From positions 124,001-188,000 of the forward strand of contig NZ_CAKJTG010000008.1 in assembly GCF_917563885.1 (NCBI RefSeq): a stretch of 64,000 bases of DNA, read 5' to 3'. Under the pieces are notes generated by a model. The model was not told where the DNA came from and ran no database searches. It was given only the letters and a program-made list of their open reading frames with translations. Positions 46,524-57,150 of the stretch are shown here, in pieces (position 1 is the first letter of the stretch; every line of letters starts with the position of its first letter). The DNA comes from Pseudoneobacillus rhizosphaerae (GTDB lineage Bacteria > Bacillota > Bacilli > Bacillales > Cytobacillaceae). Made by a program: the position numbers and the translations under genes.

Positions 46524-47483
46524 ATGACAGAAGAAATTAAAACAATCGATTTACAAATTGAGAATCCTAATGAAGCACTAAATTTATTTGGAAATTCAGA
46601 CTCGCATTTAAAAATGTTAGAACAAGAACTATCAGTATCTGTCATCACTAGGGGAGAAACGGTTACAGTTTCTGGAGCTTCCGATAAAGTAGACCTAGTC
46701 GGAAGAATTTTAGGAAAGCTACTCCTCGTCATAAGGAAAGGTATCACAATAAGTGCAAGAGATGTTATTTATGCAATTCAACTAGCGAATAAAGGCACAT
46801 TGGATTACTTTACTGAAATATATGAGGAAGAAATTACGAAGAACGCTAAAGGGAAGTCTATAAGAGTTAAAACTCTAGGACAACGTCACTATATTTCAGC
46901 GATTAAACAACATGATTTAGTATTCGGTATCGGACCTGCGGGGACTGGAAAAACATATTTAGCGGTTGTTATGGCCGTAACTGCCTTAAAAAATGGTCAT
47001 GTGAAACGAATTATTTTAACAAGACCAGCTGTAGAGGCTGGAGAAAGTCTTGGTTTTTTACCAGGTGACCTAAAGGAAAAGGTCGATCCCTATTTAAGAC
47101 CGTTATATGACGCTCTACATGACATTTTAGGTACTGAGCATACAGCAAGACTAATGGAACGTGGAACGATAGAAATAGCACCTCTAGCTTATATGAGAGG
47201 ACGTACTTTAGATGATGCTTTTGTTATCCTTGACGAGGCACAAAATACAACACATGCTCAGATGAAGATGTTTTTAACAAGGCTTGGCTTTGGGTCTAAA
47301 ATGGTTATTACTGGAGATAAGACTCAAGTGGATTTACCAAAAGGAGCAAAATCAGGCTTAATCGTTGCTGCTGAAATACTAAATGAGGTAAAAGGGATTT
47401 CATTTATCTATTTAGAACAAAGCGATGTTGTTCGTCATCCATTGGTTGGTAAAATCATTGCTGCTTATGAGACAAAACAGTAA
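46524..47483 (+). CDS. phoH: PhoH family ATPase
   Basis: A 319-residue P-loop ATPase with Walker A GPAGTGKT near residue 137 and Walker B FVILDEAQN. An N-terminal KH-like segment suggests RNA binding. In Firmicutes it sits in this cluster with ybeY and era, all linked to rRNA maturation. The gene begins 2 bp after yqfD, despite serving a housekeeping role. Confidence 0.94.
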   Translation: MTEEIKTIDLQIENPNEALNLFGNSDSHLKMLEQELSVSVITRGETVTVSGASDKVDLVGRILGKLLLVIRKGITISARDVIYAIQLANKGTLDYFTEIYEEEITKNAKGKSIRVKTLGQRHYISAIKQHDLVFGIGPAGTGKTYLAVVMAVTALKNGHVKRIILTRPAVEAGESLGFLPGDLKEKVDPYLRPLYDALHDILGTEHTARLMERGTIEIAPLAYMRGRTLDDAFVILDEAQNTTHAQMKMFLTRLGFGSKMVITGDKTQVDLPKGAKSGLIVAAEILNEVKGISFIYLEQSDVVRHPLVGKIIAAYETKQ

Positions 47484-47496
47484 TGGATAAAATAGT

Positions 47497-47540
47497 AAGA
47501 CTAGTCTAAGAAATGTTTTTAAAGACTGGTCTTTTTTCTT
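47497..47540 (+). terminator. Terminator after phoH
   Basis: AAGACTAGTCT (47497-47507) pairs with AGACTGGTCTT (47523-47533, one G-T pair) and is followed by a T-tract. Confidence 0.75.
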
Positions 47541-47725
47541 TTTCTCGACAGAATATTATGATATTTAGTGAAAAATTACGCGAAAACTGTTAGTATTTAC
47601 GTATCATTATAAATGAATGGAATTATGGCTGTTTATTAAAGGAGAAACTACATCTAGGATAAATTGATTAGCCAAATATGACATTCGCTTATCTGGTCAT
47701 GGGACTAAGATAGGAGGGAAATGAC

Positions 47726-49879
47726 ATGGATAAATTACAAAAGCATTTAGGAAAGTTAAGAAATTTATTGGAAATTACCTTTTTTCGTGTTTTATTGTAT
47801 TTGATCTTAGGATTTGTCCTATTTACCGCCATGTACAGTAATGTGAAGCCAGAGAAATTAGATTTAAGGAAGTTGGAAGTTGCAGAACAGACTGTACGCT
47901 CTCCAATTACTGTTGAAGATAAAGATAGTACGGAAAGAAAAAGGAAAGAAGCCTTAGAGGAAGTGAATGATGTTTATTCGCTTAATAGAGAAATTGCACA
48001 AAACAGAATCGATCTTACTACCTCTATTTTCCAGTCAGCCATCGAGGTCATTGATGAAACGAAAGAAACATACGAAAAAGCTGACGTTACGGAATCGCCA
48101 ATTTTATCCATCCAGGAACGGGTAGAAATCTTAAAAAGGAAACTTACTGACAATGAAACGAAAGAACTCACTAACCAAACATTTATAGCTTTAGTACAAG
48201 CCAAAAAAGGTGAGTTAACAATTGCGAAAGATATTACCATTACAGCAATTAATGAAGTTATGAGTAAAAAAATCTCAGCGAGTGATGTTGTGCTGGCAAA
48301 GAATCAGTTAGAAGAACAAATAAAATCCTCTAGTCTTAACAGCAGTTTAAAATCCTCAGCAATTGAATTAGGAAGATATGCTGTTGTTCAAAATGTATTT
48401 TATGATCAAGAAGCAACGGAAACTTTAAGACAACAGACGATCGAAGGAATTGAACCTGTCCGTATCTTGCAAGGGCAAATTATCGTAGAAGAGGGTAAAT
48501 TTGTTGATCAACATATATACAGACAATTAGAACTAGTTGGTGTGTTAGATAGTAAGAATGCCATTCAGCCATTTATAGGGTTAACATTGGTCATCTTAAT
48601 AGTACTTTCAGCCATTTATTATTTTTTTTACGAACAAAGAATTCCAACAGAAGCAAAGCAGTCCAACTTACTATTGTTTAGTATTATCTTTATTTTAGCT
48701 ATCGTGATAATGAAAATAGTGAGTTTATTTCAACAATTTGATTATGCAGAAATTGGCTACGTCTTTCCAGCAGCCATGGGAGCACTGCTAATTAAAATAC
48801 TTATGGATGAAAAACTTTCGATACTCTATACAATAATAATTGCCATTTGTGGAAGTACTATATTTAATCAAGGTACTGCTGGTACTTTCAATATGGCGGT
48901 TGGAATTTATATATTGTGTAGTGGAATTGCAGGGATACTAATACTCAGTAGACAAAATCATCGTTCAAAAATATTAAAAGCGGGTCTTTTGGTTTCATTA
49001 GTAAACATTGTTGTTATTTTAGCGCTTATGTTCTTACAAAATGGACAGTATAGCGGACTTGATTATGGACTTTACATTCTTGTCGCATTGGTTTCAGGAA
49101 TAAGTTCGTCCGTGCTAACTATTGGTTTATTGCCTTTCTTTGAAGCAAGCTTTGGCATTCTTTCAACAATGAGGTTAATCGAATTATCGAATCCTAATCA
49201 TCCTTTACTAAGAAAAATATTAACAGAGACACCTGGTACCTATCATCATAGTGTTATGGTTGCAAACCTTGCTGATGCAGCTTGTGAGGCAATAGGAGCA
49301 AATGGTCTACTTGCACGTGTGGGCTGTTATTACCATGATATTGGTAAGACAAAAAGACCGCAATTTTTCATTGAGAATCAAATGAATATTGAAAATCCAC
49401 ATGATCGATTACCTCCACAAACAAGTGCAAATATTATTGTTGCGCATGCTACAGATGGAGCGGAAATGCTTAAAAAGCATCGTATGCCAAAAGAAATTAT
49501 TGATATTGCTGAACAGCATCATGGTACAACTCTGTTAAAATTCTTTTATCATAAGGCAAACAAAAATGGAAAAGAAGCAAAAGAAGAAGATTATCGTTAC
49601 CCAGGTCCAAGAGCACAAACAAAAGAAGCCGCAATTGTTGGAATAGCCGACAGTGTTGAAGCAGCTGTTCGCTCGATGTCTCAACCAACTGCTGAACAAA
49701 TAGAGTCACTTATCCGAAATATTATCTCTGATCGTTTGCAGGATGGTCAGTTAAATGAATGTGATTTAACTCTGAAGGAGCTTGATATTGTGGCACATTC
49801 ATTTATTGAAACATTAAAAGGTATATTTCATTCTCGTATTGAATACCCAAAAAATGACAAAGTAGAAGGTGAAAAATAA
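47726..49879 (+). CDS. pgpH: Cyclic-di-AMP phosphodiesterase PgpH (7TMR-HD)
   Basis: A 717-residue membrane enzyme. It has an N-terminal helix, a large extracellular 7TMR-HDED domain (residues about 60-270), seven helices (residues about 280-470), and a cytoplasmic HD phosphodiesterase with HHSVMVANL near 506 and YYHDIGKTKRP near 535. It hydrolyses c-di-AMP to pApA, helping potassium and wall homeostasis. ATG 47726 follows GGAGGGAAATGAC. ybeY starts at the next base after its stop. Confidence 0.95.
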   Translation: MDKLQKHLGKLRNLLEITFFRVLLYLILGFVLFTAMYSNVKPEKLDLRKLEVAEQTVRSPITVEDKDSTERKRKEALEEVNDVYSLNREIAQNRIDLTTSIFQSAIEVIDETKETYEKADVTESPILSIQERVEILKRKLTDNETKELTNQTFIALVQAKKGELTIAKDITITAINEVMSKKISASDVVLAKNQLEEQIKSSSLNSSLKSSAIELGRYAVVQNVFYDQEATETLRQQTIEGIEPVRILQGQIIVEEGKFVDQHIYRQLELVGVLDSKNAIQPFIGLTLVILIVLSAIYYFFYEQRIPTEAKQSNLLLFSIIFILAIVIMKIVSLFQQFDYAEIGYVFPAAMGALLIKILMDEKLSILYTIIIAICGSTIFNQGTAGTFNMAVGIYILCSGIAGILILSRQNHRSKILKAGLLVSLVNIVVILALMFLQNGQYSGLDYGLYILVALVSGISSSVLTIGLLPFFEASFGILSTMRLIELSNPNHPLLRKILTETPGTYHHSVMVANLADAACEAIGANGLLARVGCYYHDIGKTKRPQFFIENQMNIENPHDRLPPQTSANIIVAHATDGAEMLKKHRMPKEIIDIAEQHHGTTLLKFFYHKANKNGKEAKEEDYRYPGPRAQTKEAAIVGIADSVEAAVRSMSQPTAEQIESLIRNIISDRLQDGQLNECDLTLKELDIVAHSFIETLKGIFHSRIEYPKNDKVEGEK

Positions 49880-50350
49880 ATGACATTAGTGATAGATAGT
49901 AACGATGAAACGAATTCCTTAAATGATAATGAGTTAATACAGATAGAAAATATTTTAGCCTTTGCTTCTAAGAAACAAAACGTGGAGCAAGGGAGTGAAA
50001 TATCTATCACCTTTGTTACAAATGAAAGTATTCAGGAGATTAACCGTGAATATCGACAAAAAGATTACCCAACTGATGTGATTTCTTTTGCAATGGAGGA
50101 ACTTGGCGAAGGTGAAGTTGAGGTCGTAGGTGTTGATATGCCAAGGATATTAGGAGATATTATTATATCTATCCCAAAAGCCAAGGAACAAGCTGAAGAG
50201 TATGGTCATTCCTTTATGAGAGAGTTAAGTTTTTTAGCTGTTCATGGATTTTTGCATTTACTTGGTTACGATCACGAAACAGAAGAAGATGAGAAGGAAA
50301 TGTTTTCTCTGCAAAGAGAGATATTAGATGATTATGGACTTAAAAGATAA
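49880..50350 (+). CDS. ybeY: Endoribonuclease YbeY
   Basis: A 156-residue metal-dependent RNase for 16S rRNA 3-prime processing and quality control. It has the three-histidine motif [12 protein letters not shown] and the conserved [15 protein letters not shown]. It lies directly after pgpH and overlaps dgkA by 23 bp, so expression is coupled. Confidence 0.95.
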   Translation: MTLVIDSNDETNSLNDNELIQIENILAFASKKQNVEQGSEISITFVTNESIQEINREYRQKDYPTDVISFAMEELGEGEVEVVGVDMPRILGDIIISIPKAKEQAEEYGHSFMRELSFLAVHGFLHLLGYDHETEEDEKEMFSLQREILDDYGLKR

Positions 50351-50714
50351 CAAACGTATATATACATACTCTGAAACCTTTAAGTTTGCGCTTGAAGGTA
50401 TTCGAGTTTCTATTCTAAAAGAGAAGAACATTAGATTTCATTTATTATTTTCTGTTATTGTCATTGTGTTGGCGATTATTTTTAATCTAACTCAAACCGA
50501 GTGGTTGTTTATTCTAATTGCGATTGCTGGAATGATTGTTGTGGAAATGATTAATACAGCCATTGAGAGAGTAGTTGATCTAGTAACAGATCAATATCAT
50601 CCATTAGCTGGTCAGGCGAAGGATATTGCAGCAGGTGCAGTTTTGATTTATGCAATATTTTCTGTAATAATTGGAATGATTATTTTTATTCCAAAAATCC
50701 TTATGTTTCTATAA
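50328..50714 (+). CDS. dgkA: Undecaprenol kinase (DgkA family)
   Basis: A 128-residue membrane kinase with three helices ([52 protein letters not shown]) and the active-site stretch [13 protein letters not shown], then [11 protein letters not shown]. It recycles undecaprenol to the phosphorylated carrier. ATG 50328 has AGAGAG seven bases upstream; ATG 50334 is an alternative. In B. subtilis cdd follows; here the next gene is era. Confidence 0.93.
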   Translation: MIMDLKDNKRIYTYSETFKFALEGIRVSILKEKNIRFHLLFSVIVIVLAIIFNLTQTEWLFILIAIAGMIVVEMINTAIERVVDLVTDQYHPLAGQAKDIAAGAVLIYAIFSVIIGMIIFIPKILMFL

Positions 50715-50745
50715 AGAGATGAGTCATGAGACTCATCTCTTTGAT
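50713..50745 (+). terminator. Hairpin after dgkA
   Basis: AAAGAGATGAGTC (50713-50725) pairs with GACTCATCTCTTT (50730-50742), loop ATGA. It begins inside the dgkA stop codon. The tail lacks a long U-tract, but the stem is perfect. The remaining 235 bp up to era contain no gene. Confidence 0.7.
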
Positions 50746-50979
50746 GTCATTTGAAAAAGGAATATACTTTCGATAAAATGACATAAACAACATTAATACC
50801 GTTAAATGTTTTGAAAATTCAAACTCTTATATTACGTTTTTGCAACAAATAATGAAAAAGAATTAGAAATGAGGTAAAATAAAGAAACAATAAATTTATC
50901 TTGAAACATTACCGTTATTAATGACAGTAAATAAATTTACATTAAATATACTAGGAGATTTACCCTACGGAGGAAATAA

Positions 50980-51900
50980 ATGAATAGTCAAACACGAAGC
51001 AATGAATACAAATCAGGATTTATTTCAATAATTGGACGCCCTAATGTCGGAAAATCAACGTTCCTCAACCGTGTGATTGGACAGAAAATAGCAATTATGA
51101 GCGATAAACCACAAACGACCCGAAATAAGGTGCAAGGAGTTTTAACGACCGAGGATTCACAGTTAATTTTCATTGATACTCCTGGAATTCATAAACCAAA
51201 GCATAAACTTGGCGATTTTATGATGAAAGTAGCTCAAAATACATTAAAAGGTGTAGACTTAATTCTATTTATGGTTAACGCCGAAGAAGGCTTCGGTCGT
51301 GGAGAAGAATTTATCATTGAGAAATTTCAATCTGTAAAAACTCCAATCTTTTTAATCATCAATAAAATTGACAAAATACATCCTGATGAGCTGTTTGCCT
51401 TTATAGAATCCTATAAGGAAAAACATTCATTTCAAGAAATTGTCCCAATCTCGGCATTAGAAGGCAATAATGTAGAACACCTACTAACTGTCATTAAAAA
51501 GTACTTACCTGAAGGACCACAGTATTATCCGGCAGATCAAGTAACGGATCATCCTGAAAGATTTATTGTTTCTGAACTGATACGAGAAAAAGCACTTCAT
51601 CTAACAAGAGAGGAAATACCTCACTCCTTGGCAGTAGTAATCGACAAAATGGAGCGCAGACAAGATAAAGATGTCATTCACGTTATGGCAACAGTTATTG
51701 TGGAGAGAGATTCACAAAAAGGGATTGTTATTGGAAAACAAGGAAGTATGTTAAAGGAAATTGGGAAGCTTGCCAGAGTCGATATTGAAAATTTACTCGG
51801 TTCCAAAGTGTTCCTTGAGCTTTGGGTAAAGGTTCAAAAGGATTGGCGAAATAAAATGAATCAGTTACGTGATTATGGCTTCCGAGACGATGAGTATTAA
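50980..51900 (+). CDS. era: GTPase Era
   Basis: A 306-residue GTPase with G1 [10 protein letters not shown]3 DTPGIH and G4 NKID, plus a C-terminal KH domain ([18 protein letters not shown]) that binds the 3-prime end of 16S rRNA during 30S assembly. ATG 50980 follows GGAGGAAATAA. Confidence 0.97.
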   Translation: MNSQTRSNEYKSGFISIIGRPNVGKSTFLNRVIGQKIAIMSDKPQTTRNKVQGVLTTEDSQLIFIDTPGIHKPKHKLGDFMMKVAQNTLKGVDLILFMVNAEEGFGRGEEFIIEKFQSVKTPIFLIINKIDKIHPDELFAFIESYKEKHSFQEIVPISALEGNNVEHLLTVIKKYLPEGPQYYPADQVTDHPERFIVSELIREKALHLTREEIPHSLAVVIDKMERRQDKDVIHVMATVIVERDSQKGIVIGKQGSMLKEIGKLARVDIENLLGSKVFLELWVKVQKDWRNKMNQLRDYGFRDDEY

Positions 51901-52056
51901 AAAGTACACCTATATAAAATATTAGTAAAAAAATTAGTTTATGCATCATTTGGATTAGTAAATTTTTCGTCTCATTTTTTTGGTTTTGTAGGTAATGATA
52001 ATCTTAAGGATTTGGGATTTACATCGCTAGTCAAAAATTGAAAGGTGGGGTTTTCG

Positions 52057-52200
52057 ATGTTAGATTTTACCTGGAAAGTATTTTCCCAGACAGGTAATAT
52101 TGACACTTATCTAATCTTTAAAGAGTTAGAGAAGGAAAAGCAAGAAATACCCAGAAATCAGAATGAAGAGCTAGCAGAGGTCGATTTTCCCATCTCATAA
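52057..52200 (+). CDS. yqzL: YqzL family protein
   Basis: A 47-residue protein ([19 protein letters not shown], then a Glu/Lys-rich tail) matching YqzL, which lies between era and recO in B. subtilis. ATG 52057 follows AAAGGTGGGG. The function is unknown. Confidence 0.92.
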   Translation: MLDFTWKVFSQTGNIDTYLIFKELEKEKQEIPRNQNEELAEVDFPIS

Positions 52201-52220
52201 AATTGGATGGTGAAGCTTTG

Positions 52221-52973
52221 ATGCTGCAAAAGTGTGAAGGCATCGTTATTAGGTCAACAGCTTATGGTGAAACAAATAAAATTGTAACTATATATACCCG
52301 CGAATGGGGAAAGGTAGGAGTGATGGCACGTGGTGCTAAAAAGCCAAACAGTCGCCTGAGCGCTATCACTCAACTATTTTCTTATGGTTTTTTTCTTATT
52401 CAAAAGGGAAGCGGTTTAGGCAATATGCAGCAGGGTGAATTGATTTCTTCAATGAGGACTATTCGAGAAGATATTCTTTTGACCGCCTATGCCAGCTATG
52501 TATTAGAACTTACAGACAAGTGTACCGATGAAAAAAAACCTAATCCTTATTTATTTGAACTTTTATCTCAAACATTAACGTTTATGAATGAGGAGTATGA
52601 TTTAGATATTCTCATTCATATTTTTGAAATGAAAATGTTGAATTCATTAGGTCTATATCCGATTTTAAATAAATGTGCCGTTTGTGAGCATACAGACGGT
52701 CATTTTTCTTTTTCTATAAGGGAGAATGGATTTCTCTGTCATCGCTGTATAGAAGTTGATCCCTATCATTTCGACATATCAAGTGCGACTGTGAAGCTGT
52801 TAAGGATTTTTTATTATTTGGATCTTTCTAGGCTAGGAGATATTTCTGTTAAAGATGACACAAAAAAAGAATTAAAAAGAGTAATCGACGCTTATTATGA
52901 AGAATATTCGGGTCTACATTTAAAATCGAAAAGATTTCTTAATCAAATGGAAAATTTTCGAGATAAAATTTGA
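52221..52973 (+). CDS. recO: DNA repair protein RecO
   Basis: A 250-residue recombination mediator that loads RecA on SSB-coated DNA with RecR. It has an N-terminal OB fold ([34 protein letters not shown]) and a zinc-binding centre (CAVCEH, CHRC). ATG 52221 gives the family start; an upstream TTG at 52203 is unlikely. Confidence 0.95.
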   Translation: MLQKCEGIVIRSTAYGETNKIVTIYTREWGKVGVMARGAKKPNSRLSAITQLFSYGFFLIQKGSGLGNMQQGELISSMRTIREDILLTAYASYVLELTDKCTDEKKPNPYLFELLSQTLTFMNEEYDLDILIHIFEMKMLNSLGLYPILNKCAVCEHTDGHFSFSIRENGFLCHRCIEVDPYHFDISSATVKLLRIFYYLDLSRLGDISVKDDTKKELKRVIDAYYEEYSGLHLKSKRFLNQMENFRDKI

Positions 52974-52979
52974 GACATG

Positions 52980-53007
52980 TTGACAATGAACTTATATTTA
53001 ATATAAT
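52980..53007 (+). promoter_or_regulatory. SigA promoter upstream of the glyQS leader
   Basis: TTGACA (52980-52985) and TATAAT (53002-53007) with a 16-bp spacer, immediately after recO. It would give an unusually long leader of about 390 nt before glyQ. Confidence 0.75.
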
Positions 53008-53029
53008 ATTTCTATTATCAATTAGGTTA

Positions 53030-53183
53030 TTTTCGTAAGAAATATTGCTTTACGAAAAAATGCAGATGTACGTTTTAAATGTTACTTCGGGGCATCTTTT
53101 CGTAAGCTAATCGACTAATATAGCTGAATGTTCAAAATCTCTTATTGAAATTGTCCATATATAGCTATCAAAGTTTACGAAAA
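53030..53183. repeat. Four TTTTCGTAA copies in the glyQS leader
   Basis: TTTTCGTAA at 53030-53038 and 53097-53105, and its reverse complement TTACGAAAA at 53050-53058 and 53175-53183, form a local hairpin (first pair) and a possible long-range pairing (second pair). They lie upstream of the canonical T-box. Confidence 0.6.
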
Positions 53184-53195
53184 GAGCCATAAATA

Positions 53196-53394
53196 GTTGC
53201 AAAGAAGGAAAATAGTACTTAATCTCCTCTATAAAAGCGAACCTAGGGTGGTGAGAGCTAGGCTATAGAGCATTAAGGAAGGCGTTCTGGAGCAGCATTT
53301 ATGAAAGTGGTCGCATTTAAAATGCGGCAATTAGGGTGGAACCGCGGGTAACTCTCGTCCCTATGCTTAAGGCATAGGGACGAGAGTTTTTTTG
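53196..53394 (+). promoter_or_regulatory. Glycine T-box riboswitch controlling glyQS
   Basis: The T-box sequence AGGGTGGAACCGCG is at 53333-53346. The terminator is a 16-bp stem (53351-53366 with 53372-53387) followed by seven T. Stem I is visible: AGTA bulge, CTTAAT/ATTAAG, CTCTATA/TATAGAG and CCTAG/CTAGG. The specifier loop carries GGC at 53281-53283, a glycine codon. Uncharged tRNA-Gly should stabilise the antiterminator and allow glyQS transcription. Confidence 0.95.
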
Positions 53395-53426
53395 TTTTTT
53401 TAAATAAAATGGAGGTGTTTGTACCA

Positions 53427-54317
53427 ATGAATATTCAAAATATGATTTTAACTTTACAAAAGCACTGGTCAGACCAAGGCTGCATTTTAATGCAAGCCTA
53501 TGATGTTGAAAAAGGTGCTGGAACAATGAGTCCTTATACCTTTCTTAGAGCTATCGGACCAGAGCCTTGGAATGTAGCTTATGTTGAGCCATCTCGCCGT
53601 CCAGCAGATGGTAGATATGGTGAGAATCCAAATCGTCTATATCAGCATCATCAATTCCAAGTAATAATGAAGCCATCTCCTGATAATATCCAGGAGCTTT
53701 ACTTAGATTCACTAAAGGCTTTAGGAATTAATCCTCTTGAGCATGATATTCGTTTTGTTGAGGATAACTGGGAAAATCCATCCCTAGGTTGTGCGGGACT
53801 AGGTTGGGAAGTATGGTTAGATGGTATGGAAATTACTCAGTTTACTTATTTTCAGCAAGTTGGTGGACTGGAATGTAAGCCCGTATCTGTTGAAATAACG
53901 TATGGTATTGAAAGACTTGCCTCGTATATTCAAGATAAAGAAAATGTCTTTGATTTGGAGTGGACAGAAGGATTTACAGTACGAGATATTTTTTTACAGC
54001 CTGAATATGAGCATTCAAAATATACGTTTGAAACTTCTAATATTGACATGCTTTTTAATTTATTCACAATTTATGAGCAAGAAGCCCATCAACAAATGGA
54101 GAATGGTCTAGTACATCCAGCATATGATTATGTTTTAAAATGCTCGCATGTATTTAATCTGTTAGATGCCAGAGGTGCAATCTCAGTAACGGAAAGAACC
54201 GGCTATATAGGTCGTTGTCGTAATTTGGCCCGTAAAGTAGCTAAAACATTTTATGATGAAAGAGAAAAACTTGGATTTCCAATCTTAAAACGAGAGGAGA
54301 CAAAAGACCATGAGTAA
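53427..54317 (+). CDS. glyQ: Glycyl-tRNA synthetase alpha subunit
   Basis: A 296-residue catalytic subunit of the heterotetrameric enzyme ([37 protein letters not shown]). It charges tRNA-Gly. ATG 53427 lies nine bases after GGAGGTG. It is controlled by the glycine T-box and overlaps glyS by 8 bp. Confidence 0.97.
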   Translation: MNIQNMILTLQKHWSDQGCILMQAYDVEKGAGTMSPYTFLRAIGPEPWNVAYVEPSRRPADGRYGENPNRLYQHHQFQVIMKPSPDNIQELYLDSLKALGINPLEHDIRFVEDNWENPSLGCAGLGWEVWLDGMEITQFTYFQQVGGLECKPVSVEITYGIERLASYIQDKENVFDLEWTEGFTVRDIFLQPEYEHSKYTFETSNIDMLFNLFTIYEQEAHQQMENGLVHPAYDYVLKCSHVFNLLDARGAISVTERTGYIGRCRNLARKVAKTFYDEREKLGFPILKREETKDHE

Positions 54318-56382
54318 ACGCGATTTGCTTTTAGAAATTGGTTTAGAAGAAATGCCAGCTCGATTTATTACCGATACCATTAATCAATTAGAACAAAAAA
54401 CAACAGATTGGTTAAAAGGCCATAAAATTGCCTTTGAAGTGATTTCTAACTACTCCACTCCAAGAAGATTAGCACTTTTGATAGAAGGAATTAGTGAAGC
54501 GCAAGAAGATATTCACGAAGAGGCAAAAGGTCCTGCGAAAAAAATAGTATTAGATGATAAAGGTGAATGGAGCAAGGCAGCTATTGGTTTTACAAAAAGT
54601 CAAGGAGCAAGTGTTGACGATATATATTTTAAAGAGATTAATGGAATTGAATACGTACACGTTAAAAAGTTTATTAAAGGAAAAGAAACAAAAGTGTTAT
54701 TACCTGAATTAAAACAAGTGATAACCGATTTATATTTTCCTAAAAACATGCGCTGGGCGGATAACGAACTTAAATATGTTCGACCTATCAAATGGTTAGT
54801 TGCTTTATTTGGAAGTGAAATTATTCCTTTTAGTATTACAGACGTTAAAACAGATCGATACTCCTTCGGTCATCGCTTCTTAGGAGAAAGAATTTCTTTT
54901 GATGAAGCTAGTGATTATGTTCAAACTTTATTAAGTCAATTTGTAATTGTTAATGCTTCAGAGAGAAAGAATGCAATTATTTCACAAATTGAAAATTTAA
55001 TGGAAGAAAACGATTGGAATATTCCAATGGATGAAAATCTATTGGAGGAGGTTAACAATTTAGTTGAATACCCAACCGTATTGTTCGGTAAATTTGAGGA
55101 GACTTACTTAGACTTGCCCGAGCAAGTGTTAATCACTTCAATGAAAGAGCACCAACGATATTTCCCTGTAAAGTCTAAGGATGGAAAGCTATTACCATTC
55201 TTTGTTACCGTAAGAAATGGTGATCATATGCATCTGGAAACAGTGGCTAAAGGAAATGAGAAGGTATTAAGAGCACGTCTTTCCGATGCTTCATTCTTCT
55301 ATAATGAGGATCAAAAGTTAAAGATAGAGGATTGTTTAAAAAAGTTAAATACTGTCGTTTATCATGAAGAAATTGGTACTCTTTCCAAAAAGAATGCTAG
55401 GGTACAAGAATTCGCTAATCAAATTGCTGGCTTGATAAACGTAACAGAAGAAGAAAAAATAGCAGTTAATCGTGCAGCTGAAATTTGTAAGTTTGATTTA
55501 GTTACCAATATGGTATATGAATTTCCAGAATTGCAAGGTCAAATGGGTGAGAGATATGCTTTACAAAAAGGCGAGGGTGAACTTGTTGCAAGTGCAATAA
55601 ATGAACATTATATGCCTCGTAACTCAGAAGATCAAACCCCTCCAAGTAATGTGGGAGCTTTACTAGCTATCGCTGATAAGCTTGATACGATATCATCCTT
55701 TTTTGCTATTGGGAAGATTCCTAGTGGATCTCAGGATCCCTATGCATTAAGACGACAAGCTTCTGGAATTATTCAAATTCTTTTAGCTAAAAAGTGGACA
55801 GTAAGTTTCGAAGAAATTTTGACTCTTTCATTGAAGTTAGTAGAGCAAGCAGGTATACAAAAGAAAGATATAGAAGAAATTCAAGAGGAGTTAAAAACGT
55901 TCTTTAAACTACGTATTAAACACCTTTTACAGGAAAAAGGTATTCGATATGATATTATTGAAGCCGTTTTAGGGGGAGGAATCGGAGTTGTTTCAACCCT
56001 GGTTAAAAAGGCAGTGCTTCTTGAACAAAGTAAAGACAATCCTGATTTCAAAGAAAATATGGAAGCATTAAGTCGAGTATTAAATATATCTAGTAAAGCT
56101 GGTCAAGTAAAAGAAATAAACACTGAATTATTTGAGAATGAATACGAAAAAACTCTATTTGAACAACTGCAATTGCTTGACACATCCCTAAATGCAATGC
56201 TTACTGAAGAGAATTATTATGAGTTATTAATTTCTTTAAAACCTGCCATTAACGCCTATTTTGATCATACAATGGTAATGGTTGAAAACGAGGAAATAAA
56301 AACGAACCGTTTAAGTCTATTAGCTAGTCTTGCAAAATATATTGTAAACTTTGCTAAAGTAAATGAAATAATTGTTAAATGA
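54310..56382 (+). CDS. glyS: Glycyl-tRNA synthetase beta subunit
   Basis: A 690-residue partner of GlyQ that provides tRNA binding. It has the start [15 protein letters not shown], the conserved FPKNMRW and EHQRYFPV, and the C-terminal anticodon-binding DALR-like region. ATG 54310 overlaps glyQ, ensuring balanced synthesis. Confidence 0.97.
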   Translation: MSKRDLLLEIGLEEMPARFITDTINQLEQKTTDWLKGHKIAFEVISNYSTPRRLALLIEGISEAQEDIHEEAKGPAKKIVLDDKGEWSKAAIGFTKSQGASVDDIYFKEINGIEYVHVKKFIKGKETKVLLPELKQVITDLYFPKNMRWADNELKYVRPIKWLVALFGSEIIPFSITDVKTDRYSFGHRFLGERISFDEASDYVQTLLSQFVIVNASERKNAIISQIENLMEENDWNIPMDENLLEEVNNLVEYPTVLFGKFEETYLDLPEQVLITSMKEHQRYFPVKSKDGKLLPFFVTVRNGDHMHLETVAKGNEKVLRARLSDASFFYNEDQKLKIEDCLKKLNTVVYHEEIGTLSKKNARVQEFANQIAGLINVTEEEKIAVNRAAEICKFDLVTNMVYEFPELQGQMGERYALQKGEGELVASAINEHYMPRNSEDQTPPSNVGALLAIADKLDTISSFFAIGKIPSGSQDPYALRRQASGIIQILLAKKWTVSFEEILTLSLKLVEQAGIQKKDIEEIQEELKTFFKLRIKHLLQEKGIRYDIIEAVLGGGIGVVSTLVKKAVLLEQSKDNPDFKENMEALSRVLNISSKAGQVKEINTELFENEYEKTLFEQLQLLDTSLNAMLTEENYYELLISLKPAINAYFDHTMVMVENEEIKTNRLSLLASLAKYIVNFAKVNEIIVK

Positions 56383-56384
56383 GT

Positions 56385-56426
56385 AAATAGCTGGTCGCCT
56401 TGTTCGCGGCTGGCTATTTTTCTTTT
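56385..56426 (+). terminator. Terminator after glyS
   Basis: A 14-bp stem with G-T pairs (56385-56398 with 56406-56419) is followed by TTTCTTTTTC. Confidence 0.8.
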
Positions 56427-56496
56427 TCTAATAAAGGTATATAATACTTATATTGTTAGGGATACATATTTTTCTGCCATTAATGTTTGTTAGGTG

Positions 56497-57129
56497 GTGA
56501 GTACAATCGAATTGAATAAAAGGCAAGAGCTTATCCTGCAAATTGTGAAAGAAGGCGGACCCATTACAGGTGAGCAAATTGCAGACCAATTAAACCTTAC
56601 TAGAGCAACATTAAGACCCGATTTGGCGATACTGACAATGGCTGGGTTTTTGGATGCTAGGCCAAGAGTTGGTTATTTTTATACAGGAAAATCAGGCACA
56701 CAATTGTTAACAGAAAATTTACAGAAGCTATATGTAAAGGATTTTCAATCAATTCCAGTAGTTGTTAGTGAAAATGTCTCAGTATATGATGCTATTTGCA
56801 CTATGTTTTTGGAAGATGTTGGTACAATGTTTGTCGTCGATCACAATTCTAAATTAGTTGGTGTTTTATCACGTAAGGATTTGTTAAGGGCAAGTATAGG
56901 TAAACAAGAACTGACCAACATTCCAGTCAATATCATCATGACTCGAATGCCGAATATTACAATGTGTAAAAAGGAAGACTTGTTGATTGATATTGCACAG
57001 AAATTAATCGAAAAGCAAATTGATGCCCTACCAATCGTGAAAGAAACGGAAAATGGATTTGAGGTAGTCGGTAGAATTACGAAAACGAATATCACAAAGG
57101 CGTTTTTATCTCTTGCAAAAGACCAGTAA
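56497..57129 (+). CDS. ccpN: Transcriptional repressor CcpN
   Basis: A 210-residue regulator that represses gluconeogenic genes (pckA, gapB) and the small RNA sr1 on glycolytic carbon in B. subtilis. It has an N-terminal helix-turn-helix (ITGEQIADQLNLTRATLRPD) and two CBS domains that sense nucleotides (VYDAICTMFLEDVGTMFVVD and DIAQKLIEKQIDALPIV). GTG 56497 gives the family start, but the GGTGGTGAG also lies well placed for a TTG at 56512. ppsR follows after 21 bp. Confidence 0.95.
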   Translation: MSTIELNKRQELILQIVKEGGPITGEQIADQLNLTRATLRPDLAILTMAGFLDARPRVGYFYTGKSGTQLLTENLQKLYVKDFQSIPVVVSENVSVYDAICTMFLEDVGTMFVVDHNSKLVGVLSRKDLLRASIGKQELTNIPVNIIMTRMPNITMCKKEDLLIDIAQKLIEKQIDALPIVKETENGFEVVGRITKTNITKAFLSLAKDQ

Positions 57130-57150
57130 CTCCAGAGGGGAGATTAAAAG

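Noticed and set aside
50715-50979. Degraded cdd between dgkA and era
   Set aside because: No zinc-deaminase motif (HAE or PCxxC) in any frame by eye.
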